In this document: piece after piece, positions 8,017 through 17,157 of the stretch
How the letters are laid out: every line of letters begins with the position of its first letter
Position numbering within the stretch: the stretch's first letter is position 1
From: Cyanobacteria bacterium FACHB-DQ100
GTDB lineage: Bacteria > Cyanobacteriota > Cyanobacteriia > Leptolyngbyales > Leptolyngbyaceae
Assembly: GCA_014695195.1 (NCBI GenBank)
Contig: JACJNW010000021.1
Coordinates: 17,185 to 81,184, forward strand
Length of the DNA: 64,000 bases
Direction: 5' to 3'
The notes under the pieces: generated by a model
What the model saw: only the letters and a program-made list of their open reading frames with translations
Database searches by the model: none
Told to the model about the DNA's origin: nothing
Made by a program: the position numbers and the translations under genes

Positions 8017-10215
8017 CTATGGGGTGGAAGGAACGTTCGGTTTTGGCAGTTCTGTTGAAGCAGTACAGACTCCGAGTTGGTTGGAATCAGCGATGGAGAA
8101 GGGCGCGATCGCGCTTTCTTTCTGCAAACCGATGTCTCCGGCTTTAACGGCATTTGGCAGTTTAGCATCTGGATTTGGGGTGCAAACTTTTAGGCGTATC
8201 CAAGTCGATCGATCTGTCGTGTTCTGCTGTCGTCCCAGGACTTGTAAAACGGTTCCCGGTGGGATTTGTCCGACGAGTTCGCGAGCAGGATCAACCGGCG
8301 ACCCAGATGTTCTCAAGAGTGGAAGTCCTGCGTCGCTTGCAGGGCGATCGAGACGAATGAGTGCGCCTGTGTCCAGAGCGAGGGGAGGATCGGGTACAGG
8401 CGGAACGAGCGGCGATTCTACAACGGTGGGACGACGATTGCTCAGGGTGGGAATGAGTTCTGGGACAAATAGTGCCGCGATCGCGCCTGCTACGCTGAAT
8501 AATCCCAGAAGCATCAGCAACGTTTTGAGCCAGGACGATCGGCGCGGTTGCAGTTCGGTTCGCAGTCCGGGCGGCGAGGTGGAAGGCGCAAACATTTGAG
8601 TTGGTTTTGTCCGTTCTGGTAGCTCACTGAGTTGCACGGTGGAGGATTGCCCCGTTTCACGGATTTGACAATGAATTAAACCGACGGTGACGTTATCGTG
8701 ACCGTTCTGCGTGTTGGCGATTTCCACTAATCTGCGGGCAACGGTAGCAAGATCGGTTTTACCGTCAAGCATTGGAACAATTTCGCTTTGCCAGTATTCT
8801 TCGACGAGATCGTTATCGCTCAAGCCATCCGAACACAATAGGAAAACGCAGTCTTCATCGAGAATAAATCGTTGAGTAGAGGGATGCAAAGTGTTTGAAC
8901 TTCCCATGCCCAGAGCTTGTACGAGTGAGCCCGCCGAGGAGCGTTGTACCGCTTCCCGGTATAAGGTGTAGCCCGATCGAGCTTGGCGGGAGGCAACATC
9001 ATCATCAAGCGTGACCTGATAACAGCCGCGTCGAGTAATACGATAAGCGCGGCTATCGCCAACGTGCGTCAGATACAGTTCGTGCGATCGTACCAGTCCC
9101 ATAACGACTGTAGTTCCCATACGTTGACGCTCTTGTCGCCGTTCTGCATCGTTCTTTGCGGCGATCGCGTCATTGGCTCTCAGCACTGCTTCTTCGAGTC
9201 CCCACTCCAGATTCTGGGTTAGCGTTTGCGTGTGCTGCACGATCGTTTGAATTGCCAGGTTTGAGGCAACTTCTCCCCCTTCATGCCCACCCACGCCATC
9301 GCAGACAATCAGGAGGGAATGATTCGCACCGCTAGTTCCGCTCACTGGATAACAGGCATCTTCGTTACTTGAACGACTTGGGCCCTGATCGCTGAGCGTG
9401 GCGAGTTGAATCTGTCGAGTTTGTTGGGTACTTTGAGACGCGATCGCAGCATCTAGCACCTCGATCAAGCCTTCTGCGTTGGTAATCTGTCCTTGAATTA
9501 AATTCTGACAGACTTGATTCAAGAATTCTGCGATCGCAGGCTGGACTTGCCAACTTGACCAAAATTTTCCCAGTTCTGCAAGTGGGACCGTGCCTCGATC
9601 TAGCTCTAGCTCTAAGACTCTAACGGTATCCCCATCTGCAAAGATAAGATCAGAATTCAGCAGCGTAGAGGCAGCTTTTTCTACACTCAAACTGCGCCAA
9701 AGTTGTGCCAGTTGCCGCAAAAAGTGAAGCTGACGAAATCCGCGACTTGCATTCCACACTTGCTCTAATCGCGGCATCAATTGCCCGGATAAATCTTCTC
9801 CCTGTTCAGAACGCGCCCCACTGGGATAGAGCGGCGCCAATTCTAGAAAGACGATCTCGCCAACCACGGCATAGGGCTGTGGAATTGCAGGGCGTTCGGT
9901 CATCAGATGCAAATAAGGTTCGAGCGGTGGGGGGACTTCGATCGCGCTCGTCGGCAGCCCTGGTTTTGTGTCTAATGCGATTTGACCGGACTTAATCAAA
10001 AAGCGATCGTCGATCAATTCCCCAGGTGAAGCAGTTGATCCGAGTGCCCACAGGTAACGCTTTGGAATTCGGGTGTGACAGTTGTGGCAAAACGGCTGGC
10101 TTTCAGAATTGAGCGCCTGACAAAAACAGTTGGGGCATTGCACGATCGAATCAGTTTGCATTGAAAGAATGTCTCTACGAGTTGCCCGGTTCTGATGGCG
10201 TGAAGTATTTCTCAC
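8017..10215 (-). CDS. Membrane-anchored PP2C-type Ser/Thr phosphatase with zinc ribbon
   Basis: A 732-residue protein. Order: a four-cysteine zinc ribbon (Cys27, 30, 43, 46); residues ~95-265, which look like a degenerate protein-kinase C-lobe; a PP2C catalytic domain (~270-516) with metal-binding motifs RSSNEDAC, CDGVGGHEGG, VGDSRAY, CSDGLSDND and GHDNVTVG; a Pro/Ser linker; one transmembrane helix (~562-584); and a C-terminal extracytoplasmic part with an SH3b-like segment (GQIPPGTVLQVLG...). PP2C enzymes dephosphorylate Ser/Thr with Mn/Mg. The start is uncertain: the ATG 18 codons in (10161, MQTDSIVQC) is a good alternative. It precedes the CHAT-FHA gene by 45 bp, and no kinase gene is nearby. 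Confidence 0.9.
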   Translation of the reverse strand: MRNTSRHQNRATRRDILSMQTDSIVQCPNCFCQALNSESQPFCHNCHTRIPKRYLWALGSTASPGELIDDRFLIKSGQIALDTKPGLPTSAIEVPPPLEPYLHLMTERPAIPQPYAVVGEIVFLELAPLYPSGARSEQGEDLSGQLMPRLEQVWNASRGFRQLHFLRQLAQLWRSLSVEKAASTLLNSDLIFADGDTVRVLELELDRGTVPLAELGKFWSSWQVQPAIAEFLNQVCQNLIQGQITNAEGLIEVLDAAIASQSTQQTRQIQLATLSDQGPSRSSNEDACYPVSGTSGANHSLLIVCDGVGGHEGGEVASNLAIQTIVQHTQTLTQNLEWGLEEAVLRANDAIAAKNDAERRQERQRMGTTVVMGLVRSHELYLTHVGDSRAYRITRRGCYQVTLDDDVASRQARSGYTLYREAVQRSSAGSLVQALGMGSSNTLHPSTQRFILDEDCVFLLCSDGLSDNDLVEEYWQSEIVPMLDGKTDLATVARRLVEIANTQNGHDNVTVGLIHCQIRETGQSSTVQLSELPERTKPTQMFAPSTSPPGLRTELQPRRSSWLKTLLMLLGLFSVAGAIAALFVPELIPTLSNRRPTVVESPLVPPVPDPPLALDTGALIRLDRPASDAGLPLLRTSGSPVDPARELVGQIPPGTVLQVLGRQQNTTDRSTWIRLKVCTPNPDAKLPNAVKAGDIGLQKESAIAPFSIADSNQLGVCTASTELPKPNVPSTP

Positions 10216-10338
10216 TCTAACAATTTTTGTCGATCGTAGCGGATAAGACGACGGTGATTCGAGTGGAATTCCGGGTTTCCTCGCGTTGCGATCGTCCGAT
10301 TTGGAGGCACAATAAACCAGATTTTACTGAGATGGGCT

Positions 10339-11346
10339 ATGTCTTTCGTGCACCGCCGATTCGGATTTGCTTCGCTGTTGCTGGGTTTGACCATTGCCGC
10401 ACCAAGTGCGACCGCTGTACCCCCATTTGCGCCGATCGCGCCGCCTCCGGTTGCGCCATCTTTACCGCAGGAGAATCAGCCCGATTTTCGAGTGGCAGGA
10501 CTTCAGCGCGATTTTCAAGGCAATCTCTGGGTGGCAACTTCACGCAGCGTTGCAAAAATTGATCCTAATACCGGAAGAGTGCTTGCACGAGTGCCATTGC
10601 CGAATCTGACGATCGGGGCGCTGGCTCAAGATCGGGTGGGTCGAATTTGGGTCGGCACCAGTGAGGGACTTTGGCGCATCGATCCAAAAACGAATCAAGT
10701 GACTGCGCTCAATCTCTTTTTGCCATCGAATCGGGTGTTAGCTTTGCTTGTCGATCAGCGAGGCTTTCTTTGGGTCGGGACTGATTCGGGATTGGCGCTG
10801 GTCAGCCCGCATGAAGGGCTGCTGATGACGACGCTGAAGAACTTACCAGGTGTGAGTGCCAACGCGCTCAGCCTCGATCCGCAGGGGCAGCTTTGGGTGG
10901 GAACGCTCGATAGCTTGGTGCAGGTCGATACAGCAACCGCCAAGATTCTTCATACGACCAACTTGGAGGAAGGAGCGGTTCAGGCTTTAGCACTCGATCG
11001 ACATGGCTCCCTCTGGGCGGGCACAACGAGCGGTTTGGTGAAAATTGATCCGGCAAATCGGCGACGGGAGCGATCAATCACATCGCTGCGGGGGCGTGAG
11101 ATTCTGTCTGCGGGATTCGATGCCGTGGGCAGCATTTGGGTGGGAACCAATCGCGGATTGCTGCGCGTGAATCCCTACAATGGCGCGATCGTCGGTGAAG
11201 TACCGAATTTGCCTTCAAATCGTGTGTTGTCGCTTGCGCCTGATACTGGGAATAAGTTGTGGGTGGGAACCAGTGAGGGATTAGCCTGGGTGAGTATGAC
11301 TAATTTTCAGACGAGACCGCATTTGCTATTTTCTAGAACGTATTAA
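10339..11346 (+). CDS. Secreted beta-propeller (two-component-regulator-propeller type) protein
   Basis: A 335-residue protein with an N-terminal signal peptide (FGFASLLLGLTIAAPSATA) and then about seven repeats of ~40 residues, each ending in a variant of G.LWVGT followed by GL..I/VDP (for example IWVGTSEGLWRIDP and LWVGTDSGLALV). This is the reg_prop / Vgb-like beta-propeller found in the sensor part of hybrid kinases and in periplasmic proteins. Here no kinase or transmembrane part follows, so it is a stand-alone periplasmic or secreted propeller. It is divergent from the PP2C gene with 123 bp between; that gene's product also has an extracytoplasmic domain, but a link is only suggestive. 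Confidence 0.85.
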   Translation: MSFVHRRFGFASLLLGLTIAAPSATAVPPFAPIAPPPVAPSLPQENQPDFRVAGLQRDFQGNLWVATSRSVAKIDPNTGRVLARVPLPNLTIGALAQDRVGRIWVGTSEGLWRIDPKTNQVTALNLFLPSNRVLALLVDQRGFLWVGTDSGLALVSPHEGLLMTTLKNLPGVSANALSLDPQGQLWVGTLDSLVQVDTATAKILHTTNLEEGAVQALALDRHGSLWAGTTSGLVKIDPANRRRERSITSLRGREILSAGFDAVGSIWVGTNRGLLRVNPYNGAIVGEVPNLPSNRVLSLAPDTGNKLWVGTSEGLAWVSMTNFQTRPHLLFSRTY

Positions 11347-11395
11347 TCGCACGCTGTTAGCAAAAAAATTGCGCTTCTTTATTTTGCGTTGGCAA

Positions 11396-11430
11396 GGAGT
11401 AGGGGGTTAAACAGAACGACACCCCACTCC
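11396..11430. terminator. Hairpin between convergent genes
   Basis: GGAGT-A-GGGG (11396-11405) pairs with CCCCACTCC (11422-11430) with one bulged A. It is GC-rich and placed between the stops of the propeller gene and the mqo-like gene, but there is no T-run, so terminator activity is inferred from position. Confidence 0.5.
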
Positions 11431-11441
11431 CCACTTCACAA

Positions 11442-12785
11442 CTAATTCAGAATTGCGATGTTTGCATTGAACCAAGTGCGATCGACCTCACAATCTAGAT
11501 GCTGCTGAATTCGTAATAAGTCCTGTTCTGCATTACCCAAGCAGGTTGTAGCGCCGGGTGAAGGTGTCACGTTAAACCGGAGGCCATTGCCTGGATCAAT
11601 CTCTGCCTGCCCCAAAATGAGCTTGCCCTGAGTTTTGTCAATTAGCTGAGGACGAATTCCACCCACTCCATGAGCAAACTCTAAATCCTCTAGCTGCAAA
11701 GATGGCACAATCTTCTGTGCATCTTTTAGAAACAGGCGACGACTGACGATCGGCACTTCAAATGCAAAGTTCTTCAAAATGTAGTTGCGAATGTCCCGCA
11801 CCTTAAACAAATCCCAAAGAACAGCGCTGACACGCTGATCGAAGCGCAACACTTCCAGATAATCCACAAACGTCTTCAGGTTGTAGCGCTCTAACAAGGG
11901 CAGTGGTAGCGCCGTTGGCCCAAACCGAGTCTTTCCAGGCACAGTCACATCCGGATCGCCATGAATTGCTGCGAACGGAAGTTTATCATTCTGCACAGTG
12001 TAAACCTTGCCGTTGAGGACTTGGGGTGTAAAGTAGAAATTCCCCGCAACCGGCAAGCAAGAATATTCCAGCCCAATTCCCATACGGTGAGCAAAGAGCA
12101 GGCTATGTCCTCCGGCCGAGACTACAACAAATCGCGCCGTAATGGAGGTGTCTGCGATCGTAATGCGGTAGTTCTGTCCGACCGGTTCGATCGACTTGAC
12201 CGGACTGCCTAACATCAAATCCACTGTCTTATCTGCCACTTCTTGTGCTTGCTCCACCAGGGACTGAGCCAAAGCACCATAGTTCACGGCAGTATAGTCA
12301 TCAAGCACTGCAAGCGCTACCAGTTCTTCGGGTCGATCGTGTTGGTTGAGCTTAACAACGTTCGGTTCAACCTCAGCAATTTGCGCCTTTTCTAAAAGCT
12401 GCATTCCCCCAAAGTGCGGCTTAAATTCCTCGTACCGTTGCCGCAAAATTTGACTTTCTTCGGCTCCCACGCCTAGAACCATCTTGGGATAGCGGTAGAT
12501 GACTTGATCGCGAATGGCTGGAGGTAGTGCAGTCGAATAGCGCACGATCATATCTGCCGATCGCCGCACCTTCAGTGCTTTTTCCAGGCTGTAATTCGTC
12601 TCGATGTCGCCGCAGTGAATTGTCTGGCTGTTATTGCTAGATTTGGAATTCACAGTTGCAATTTGCGAATACTTCTCGACCAGAGCGATGCGCTTTAGAT
12701 CGGTAAATTTTGCAAGCGAATAAAGTAAAGCGGTTCCTGTAACCCCACCGCCAATCACCACGACATCGTAGACCTGCTCTGCCAT
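11442..12785 (-). CDS. mqo: Malate:quinone oxidoreductase-like FAD enzyme
   Basis: A 447-residue FAD-dependent enzyme. The start MAEQVYDVVVIGGGVTGTA leads straight into the Rossmann dinucleotide motif GGGVTG, followed by SSNNSQTIHCGDIE and, later, VSAGGHS, CLPVAGNFYF, KTRFGPTALPLP and SPGATTCLGNA, in the order seen in Mqo. Mqo oxidises malate to oxaloacetate and passes electrons to quinone at the membrane. A longer reading frame reaches 12857, but those 24 codons add nothing conserved, so the ATG at 12783-12785 is preferred. The related 2-hydroxyglutarate oxidase family (LhgO) is an alternative. It is followed in the genome by the PEP carboxylase gene 17 kb away, not linked. Confidence 0.78.
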   Translation of the reverse strand: MAEQVYDVVVIGGGVTGTALLYSLAKFTDLKRIALVEKYSQIATVNSKSSNNSQTIHCGDIETNYSLEKALKVRRSADMIVRYSTALPPAIRDQVIYRYPKMVLGVGAEESQILRQRYEEFKPHFGGMQLLEKAQIAEVEPNVVKLNQHDRPEELVALAVLDDYTAVNYGALAQSLVEQAQEVADKTVDLMLGSPVKSIEPVGQNYRITIADTSITARFVVVSAGGHSLLFAHRMGIGLEYSCLPVAGNFYFTPQVLNGKVYTVQNDKLPFAAIHGDPDVTVPGKTRFGPTALPLPLLERYNLKTFVDYLEVLRFDQRVSAVLWDLFKVRDIRNYILKNFAFEVPIVSRRLFLKDAQKIVPSLQLEDLEFAHGVGGIRPQLIDKTQGKLILGQAEIDPGNGLRFNVTPSPGATTCLGNAEQDLLRIQQHLDCEVDRTWFNANIAILN

Positions 12786-12917
12786 TTCTTTAGATTGATA
12801 GATATTCAGCTTATTCAGCCTAACGTATGCAGGTTTGTATATGCTCCGGTTTCTCAAAGAACCCTTACGATCGCGCTGATTATCTTCTCATTCCCATTTG
12901 AAATGCTGCACATGATT

Positions 12918-15092
12918 TCAATTGCGATCGCTCATTACCACTGTTTCCGGCGCAGATGAAGTAAACAGCCACTCTTTGGCATCATTCATCAAAGCGTCCT
13001 CCACGGCACGAGGTAATTGCACCTCAACGCCATTCACCACTGCACCAAGTAAGCGTAAATTCGCGGTTTCAGTCAGTTGGTCGATCGCTTCTTCGAGTAA
13101 GCTTTGTTGCGTCACACCGGGACGAGTCACCAACACCATGCCATCGGTCAATGGCTCTAGCAAAAGCGCATCATTACATTGGCTCAAGGGTGGCGAATCT
13201 AAAATTACCAGGTCAAATCGCCCCCTTGCATCTTCGAGTAAACGACGGAGTTCGCTGGATTCTAATAACGATGCGGCAGACGCTTGCGGCCCCGGACTGG
13301 TCACAACATACAGGTTTTCGACATCGGGAGCGAGGCGAATACAATCGCTGATGTCGCCAAAATACCGCAGCGGCTCTAGCTGGCTATCGGGATCAGGCGT
13401 GAGATTCACTTGGTGAGCCGCAGAAGGCGATCGCAAATCCGCTTCAACGAGCAATGTCCGCTTTCCTGCCCGTGCCGAAGCGATCGCTAAGTTATACGCC
13501 GTGACTGTCTTTCCTTCATTCTCGATCGTGCTGATGGTCATGATGACGCGCAGATCTTTGGTTTCAGTTAGTCGAAGATTGCTGCGGAACCGCTCGTAAT
13601 ATTCTGCATAAGGCGAATTGGGCTTCACTAAAATTGGAGACTGTCCCGGAATAAAAGATTTGACTTGCGGCAGAATGCCTAAAATTGCCACATCGCGCTG
13701 CCGAATTACCTCGCGCAAATCTTCATCCGTGTAGACTGTGCCCTCAAGCATATCGAGCAAGAAGATCACCCCTGCTCCCGCAACTAACCCAACGATCGCA
13801 CCGACTGCCAGCGTAATCGGAATGCTTTTCGGTGCTTTTACACTTGCAGGAGCGACAGACGGCGCTTGCGCCACACCCAAGCTACTGACGATTTCGACCT
13901 CGGCTGCTTTCGCATCAACTAGCTTCTGCTGCATCTGGTCATAGAGACTCTTTTGGCGTTTGACTTGATCTTCCAGCCTGGTGCGCTCTAGCTGCTTGTT
14001 GGGAATGGTGGAAAACTGTTGTCGCAGCGCTTGCTCCGATCGCAGACTCGATGCAACCTGCTGCTGTAGCGATTCCTGCTGAGTTTTGAGATTGACCAGC
14101 GTATTTGCCAGTTGCTGTCTGGCTGGATCAAGATTGCTATCTTGGCGCACGTTGGCGACAAACGGAGTGACCTGACCATTACCGCCAACCACTTCTGCGG
14201 CTCGCTTGCGGATTTCTTCTTCGTAGGCTTGCTGTTGTTTTTGGAGCGTGACTACTTGAGGATGCTCAGGGCGCAAATCTTTGAGTAAGACCGTCATTTG
14301 CGACTCGATTTGCTGAAGCTGAGCGCGTAAACTTGCAATGATCGGATCAGCGCTCAGTGCGGAAGATACATAAGCTTGGTTTGGATCAAGTCCTAATTTT
14401 CGCTGAATGCTGTTAATTTGGGCGTTAATGCCGTCTAGCTGGAGTCTCAGTTGTTGCTGTTGTTGCTGGCTGCTGGCGATCGACTTAATGATGTTGCCAT
14501 CTTGAGCGGCAAAGAGTTGCGGCCCTTCGGTGCGATCGTATCGCATCAAGATGCTCTCAGCTTTTGCTAGATCTTGCCGGACACTGGGCAATCGCTGTTC
14601 GATCGCGCTGATAATTGCTCTGAGTCGAGCTGAATTGTTCAATCGGCTCTGCTCAATCAATCGACTAGCGAGCAGCGCCATCACGTCGCCGACCCGCTTT
14701 TGGTCCCCATCTTTGTAGGTGAGCTGAATTTCTGCTTTTGCCGCATTTGGATCTTTTGGATCACCACCCCCTTTGATCTGAATCGTCGCTGCTTTTTCCA
14801 ACCGATCGGGCTTGATGCCGACCTCTTTCGCGACTCCTTCGATCACTGCTGGCGTTAATAAAGTGTCTTTTGTAAAGGTTTCGACGGGTTGACGCACCTG
14901 GGAGCCGATCGTCGAAAAAGTAATAGGCGGTGCGTTTGCCACGAGTCGAGCCTCGCCCAAGAAATCGATCGGCGGATCGGGCTGAACGGCAACGATTCCG
15001 CCCGCACTTAGACCCGCAACCACACTGGCAGGAATCACCCATTTATAGCGATTTACGGCAAGTAAATACCGTTTGACGATCGGTGGAACCAT
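12918..15092 (-). CDS. Wzc-like chain-length determinant / BY-kinase-type ATPase
   Basis: A 724-residue inner-membrane protein: TM1 at ~18-35, a Wzz-type periplasmic region with long coiled coils (~170-400), TM2 (~425-445), then a cytoplasmic BY-kinase-like ATPase. Walker A is ENEGKT (Gly527-Lys528), Walker A' is LLVEADLR (~547-554), and Walker B is LVILDSPP (~628-635). Such proteins set polysaccharide chain length and partner with OPX outer-membrane exporters; the OPX gene lies immediately upstream. The C-terminus (AKEWLFTSSAPETVV) lacks the tyrosine cluster of true autokinases, so the domain may be an ATPase without classical Tyr autophosphorylation. It is the last gene of the minus-strand exopolysaccharide/exosortase block. 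Confidence 0.9.
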   Translation of the reverse strand: MVPPIVKRYLLAVNRYKWVIPASVVAGLSAGGIVAVQPDPPIDFLGEARLVANAPPITFSTIGSQVRQPVETFTKDTLLTPAVIEGVAKEVGIKPDRLEKAATIQIKGGGDPKDPNAAKAEIQLTYKDGDQKRVGDVMALLASRLIEQSRLNNSARLRAIISAIEQRLPSVRQDLAKAESILMRYDRTEGPQLFAAQDGNIIKSIASSQQQQQQLRLQLDGINAQINSIQRKLGLDPNQAYVSSALSADPIIASLRAQLQQIESQMTVLLKDLRPEHPQVVTLQKQQQAYEEEIRKRAAEVVGGNGQVTPFVANVRQDSNLDPARQQLANTLVNLKTQQESLQQQVASSLRSEQALRQQFSTIPNKQLERTRLEDQVKRQKSLYDQMQQKLVDAKAAEVEIVSSLGVAQAPSVAPASVKAPKSIPITLAVGAIVGLVAGAGVIFLLDMLEGTVYTDEDLREVIRQRDVAILGILPQVKSFIPGQSPILVKPNSPYAEYYERFRSNLRLTETKDLRVIMTISTIENEGKTVTAYNLAIASARAGKRTLLVEADLRSPSAAHQVNLTPDPDSQLEPLRYFGDISDCIRLAPDVENLYVVTSPGPQASAASLLESSELRRLLEDARGRFDLVILDSPPLSQCNDALLLEPLTDGMVLVTRPGVTQQSLLEEAIDQLTETANLRLLGAVVNGVEVQLPRAVEDALMNDAKEWLFTSSAPETVVMSDRN

Positions 15093-15132
15093 AACAAAGT
15101 CCTGTTAACACTAGAAGTTATCGATTCAAAAG

Positions 15133-16377
15133 TTATCGATCCCCGTTGACCCCAGTTGGGCCAAACAGCGTATCGGCACCGTTTCTCAGCTCCCGGAAAA
15201 AGAGCAAGAAGCCTAAAACGTCGCGGAACGGCTGGGTAAAGGTATTGAGCGCATAAGTGATTCTGCCAACGAGGTTGCGCCCGAGAACAATCACGTCATT
15301 ATCTTCGAGGGCAACGTTTTGAGCCATATTGCCGCTCAGAATGCTGCGAGCATCAATCTCGCGAGTCACTGCTTTTTTCTGAACCGGATCAAACCGAATC
15401 AGCGCTACTCGACGTAGATTTGCGGTGTCCGGCCCCGGTCTTGCGGCAGTGAGGGCATCTAGAAAAGTGCTGCCGTTGGGCAGCGTTAGCGTTCCGAGAC
15501 CATTGTTCGCGTAGCTCAATAGCCGGATGTTGATTTGCGGTTTGGCTAACGTTGATCGTGCCATCAGGGTGCGATCGTAGGTCTGATCCTGTTCTGCAAG
15601 CTTGGGGATGACCACAACATCGCCGTCCTGTAGCTTCAAATCCGGTAGCGCCGCTCCGTCTTGTAAAGGAGTGACTAAATCTAGCTTCTCTTCGAGAACC
15701 GATCCATCGGATAAAAGCCGTTTGACCTGTACCGATCGTAAATCTGCCTGTCCAGTCGCGCCGCCTGCAAGTAATAAAGCGGCGGACGCACGCGGTAGGG
15801 TAAGCGTATAAAGACCCGGACGCGCAATCTCGCCTGTTACGGTGACGAGAACGGGGCGTTGATTGGTGAGTGCCACAAAGACAACCGGATTAATCACAAA
15901 ACGATTCACCCCTTCCCGGATGCGTTCTTGAGCTTGAGCGATCGTCAACCCTTGCAGCGGCACTTTACCGAGCAATGGGGCGGTAATATTGCCCTCTTGG
16001 TCGATCGTCGCTTGAAAATTCAGGTCGGTAAATCGCTGCACCTGCACAGAAACGGTATCGCCCGCCCCCAAACGGTAAAGACTAAACGTTTTGACAGGCG
16101 GAACGACTGGCGCTTGTGCATTCGGAGCTTGTACGTTCGGAACAGAGGGCATTGCCGATTCTCGAAGTTTTTGCCGCGCCTGCTCAATGATTTCAAGCGG
16201 GGATGGGCGTGTCGGCAAAGGAGCAGAGGGTTGAACAGGCACAGCGAGATCAGACGCAACCGCGCTTCGGGCGCTCAGCCAAATTGACAGAGCAGGAGTA
16301 ACAGAGTATACACCCGTCATCAGTAGCGAAGTGATCCAGCCGCGTGCATTCGGGAGGTGGAATTGAACTAGAGGCAT
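15133..16377 (-). CDS. Polysaccharide export protein (OPX/Wza family)
   Basis: A 414-residue exported protein. An N-terminal hydrophobic signal (~17-40) is followed by a Pro-rich stretch, the poly-export domain (YRLGAGDTVSVQV...QATIDQEGNITAPLLGKVPLQGLT, residues ~100-180) and then SLBB-type repeats (RPVLVTVTGEIARPGLYTL, and DGDVVVIPK / DNDVIVLG). OPX proteins form or feed the outer-membrane channel for capsule and exopolysaccharide. It lies 40 bp upstream of the Wzc-like gene, the usual pairing, and 93 bp downstream of the exosortase-B partner gene. No clear lipobox cysteine is seen, unlike E. coli Wza. Confidence 0.92.
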   Translation of the reverse strand: MPLVQFHLPNARGWITSLLMTGVYSVTPALSIWLSARSAVASDLAVPVQPSAPLPTRPSPLEIIEQARQKLRESAMPSVPNVQAPNAQAPVVPPVKTFSLYRLGAGDTVSVQVQRFTDLNFQATIDQEGNITAPLLGKVPLQGLTIAQAQERIREGVNRFVINPVVFVALTNQRPVLVTVTGEIARPGLYTLTLPRASAALLLAGGATGQADLRSVQVKRLLSDGSVLEEKLDLVTPLQDGAALPDLKLQDGDVVVIPKLAEQDQTYDRTLMARSTLAKPQINIRLLSYANNGLGTLTLPNGSTFLDALTAARPGPDTANLRRVALIRFDPVQKKAVTREIDARSILSGNMAQNVALEDNDVIVLGRNLVGRITYALNTFTQPFRDVLGFLLFFRELRNGADTLFGPTGVNGDR

Positions 16378-16470
16378 GGGACAGCCATTCGTGTTGCGAT
16401 CGTGCTCATTGTAGTGAGATGCACCCCTCTGACATCCGAGTTTTCCGCTTCAGTCTGCCTAAATTGCTGC

Positions 16471-17157
16471 CTAAATTGATCGGTTTGAGCGCAAAATCTG
16501 ATTCGTCAAGGTGGATTGTACGGTTTGTACCAGCGATTCGAGCTTGCTGCGATGGGGTTCGATGTCTTCGAGCGGCTCGATCGGTAATATCACGCTGACT
16601 GCCACCCAAGCCGCTCTCTGGTTCTGCCATTGGGCGAGACGATCGCGGATAAACCACTGAATCGGAGCTGGGTGTCCACCGTCTTCCCAGGCATACCAAC
16701 GCATGACGGCATAGGTTTGTCTCGGTGTCCACGCCCGCAGAAATTCAACGGTGATCGAATGGGTTTGGATTGGGCGATGGGAATCGGTTTTCCAGCGTTG
16801 GAAGCCGTCGAGATCTGTCCATTCGACTTGCGGCTGCGCGATCGATTTCGTCTGTGGCAGAAATAGAACGGTTGCGATCGTTTGGGTTGCGTCCTGAATT
16901 TCCTGGCGCATCCACTTGTGTTCACCGATTTCGGTCGCTTGTTTGGCGATCGTTTGCCAGCCTGGAAACTCGATGCCGACTTTTTTCAGCGCTTTCAAGT
17001 TGTCGAGTACGGCAACCGGGGGTGGGGCTGTCCAGCGCCATTGCCCATTTGAGAGATATCCAGGTAATGCGCCTACACCAACAAATCCGCTCAACATCAG
17101 CAGCAAAACAACTTTTGGCAGATTGAGCCGGAGCGATTTAGACAAAGAAGACAGCAT
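16471..17157 (-). CDS. Cyanoexosortase B system-associated protein
   Basis: A 228-residue protein with one N-terminal transmembrane segment (VVLLLMLSGFVGVGALPGYL) and a soluble extracytoplasmic part, as in the EpsI-like proteins that accompany exosortases. Its position directly after cyanoexosortase B identifies it. The ATG at 17155-17157 overlaps the exosortase stop (ATGA), which fixes the start; a longer frame to 17256 only reads through the exosortase gene in another frame. Its function is unknown, but EpsI-like partners are thought to help the exosortase or the matching polysaccharide step. Confidence 0.82.
   Translation of the reverse strand: MLSSLSKSLRLNLPKVVLLLMLSGFVGVGALPGYLSNGQWRWTAPPPVAVLDNLKALKKVGIEFPGWQTIAKQATEIGEHKWMRQEIQDATQTIATVLFLPQTKSIAQPQVEWTDLDGFQRWKTDSHRPIQTHSITVEFLRAWTPRQTYAVMRWYAWEDGGHPAPIQWFIRDRLAQWQNQRAAWVAVSVILPIEPLEDIEPHRSKLESLVQTVQSTLTNQILRSNRSI

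Noticed and set aside
8820..9562. Several open frames on both strands inside the PP2C gene
   Set aside because: They overlap the clearly conserved phosphatase domain in other frames and have no motifs.
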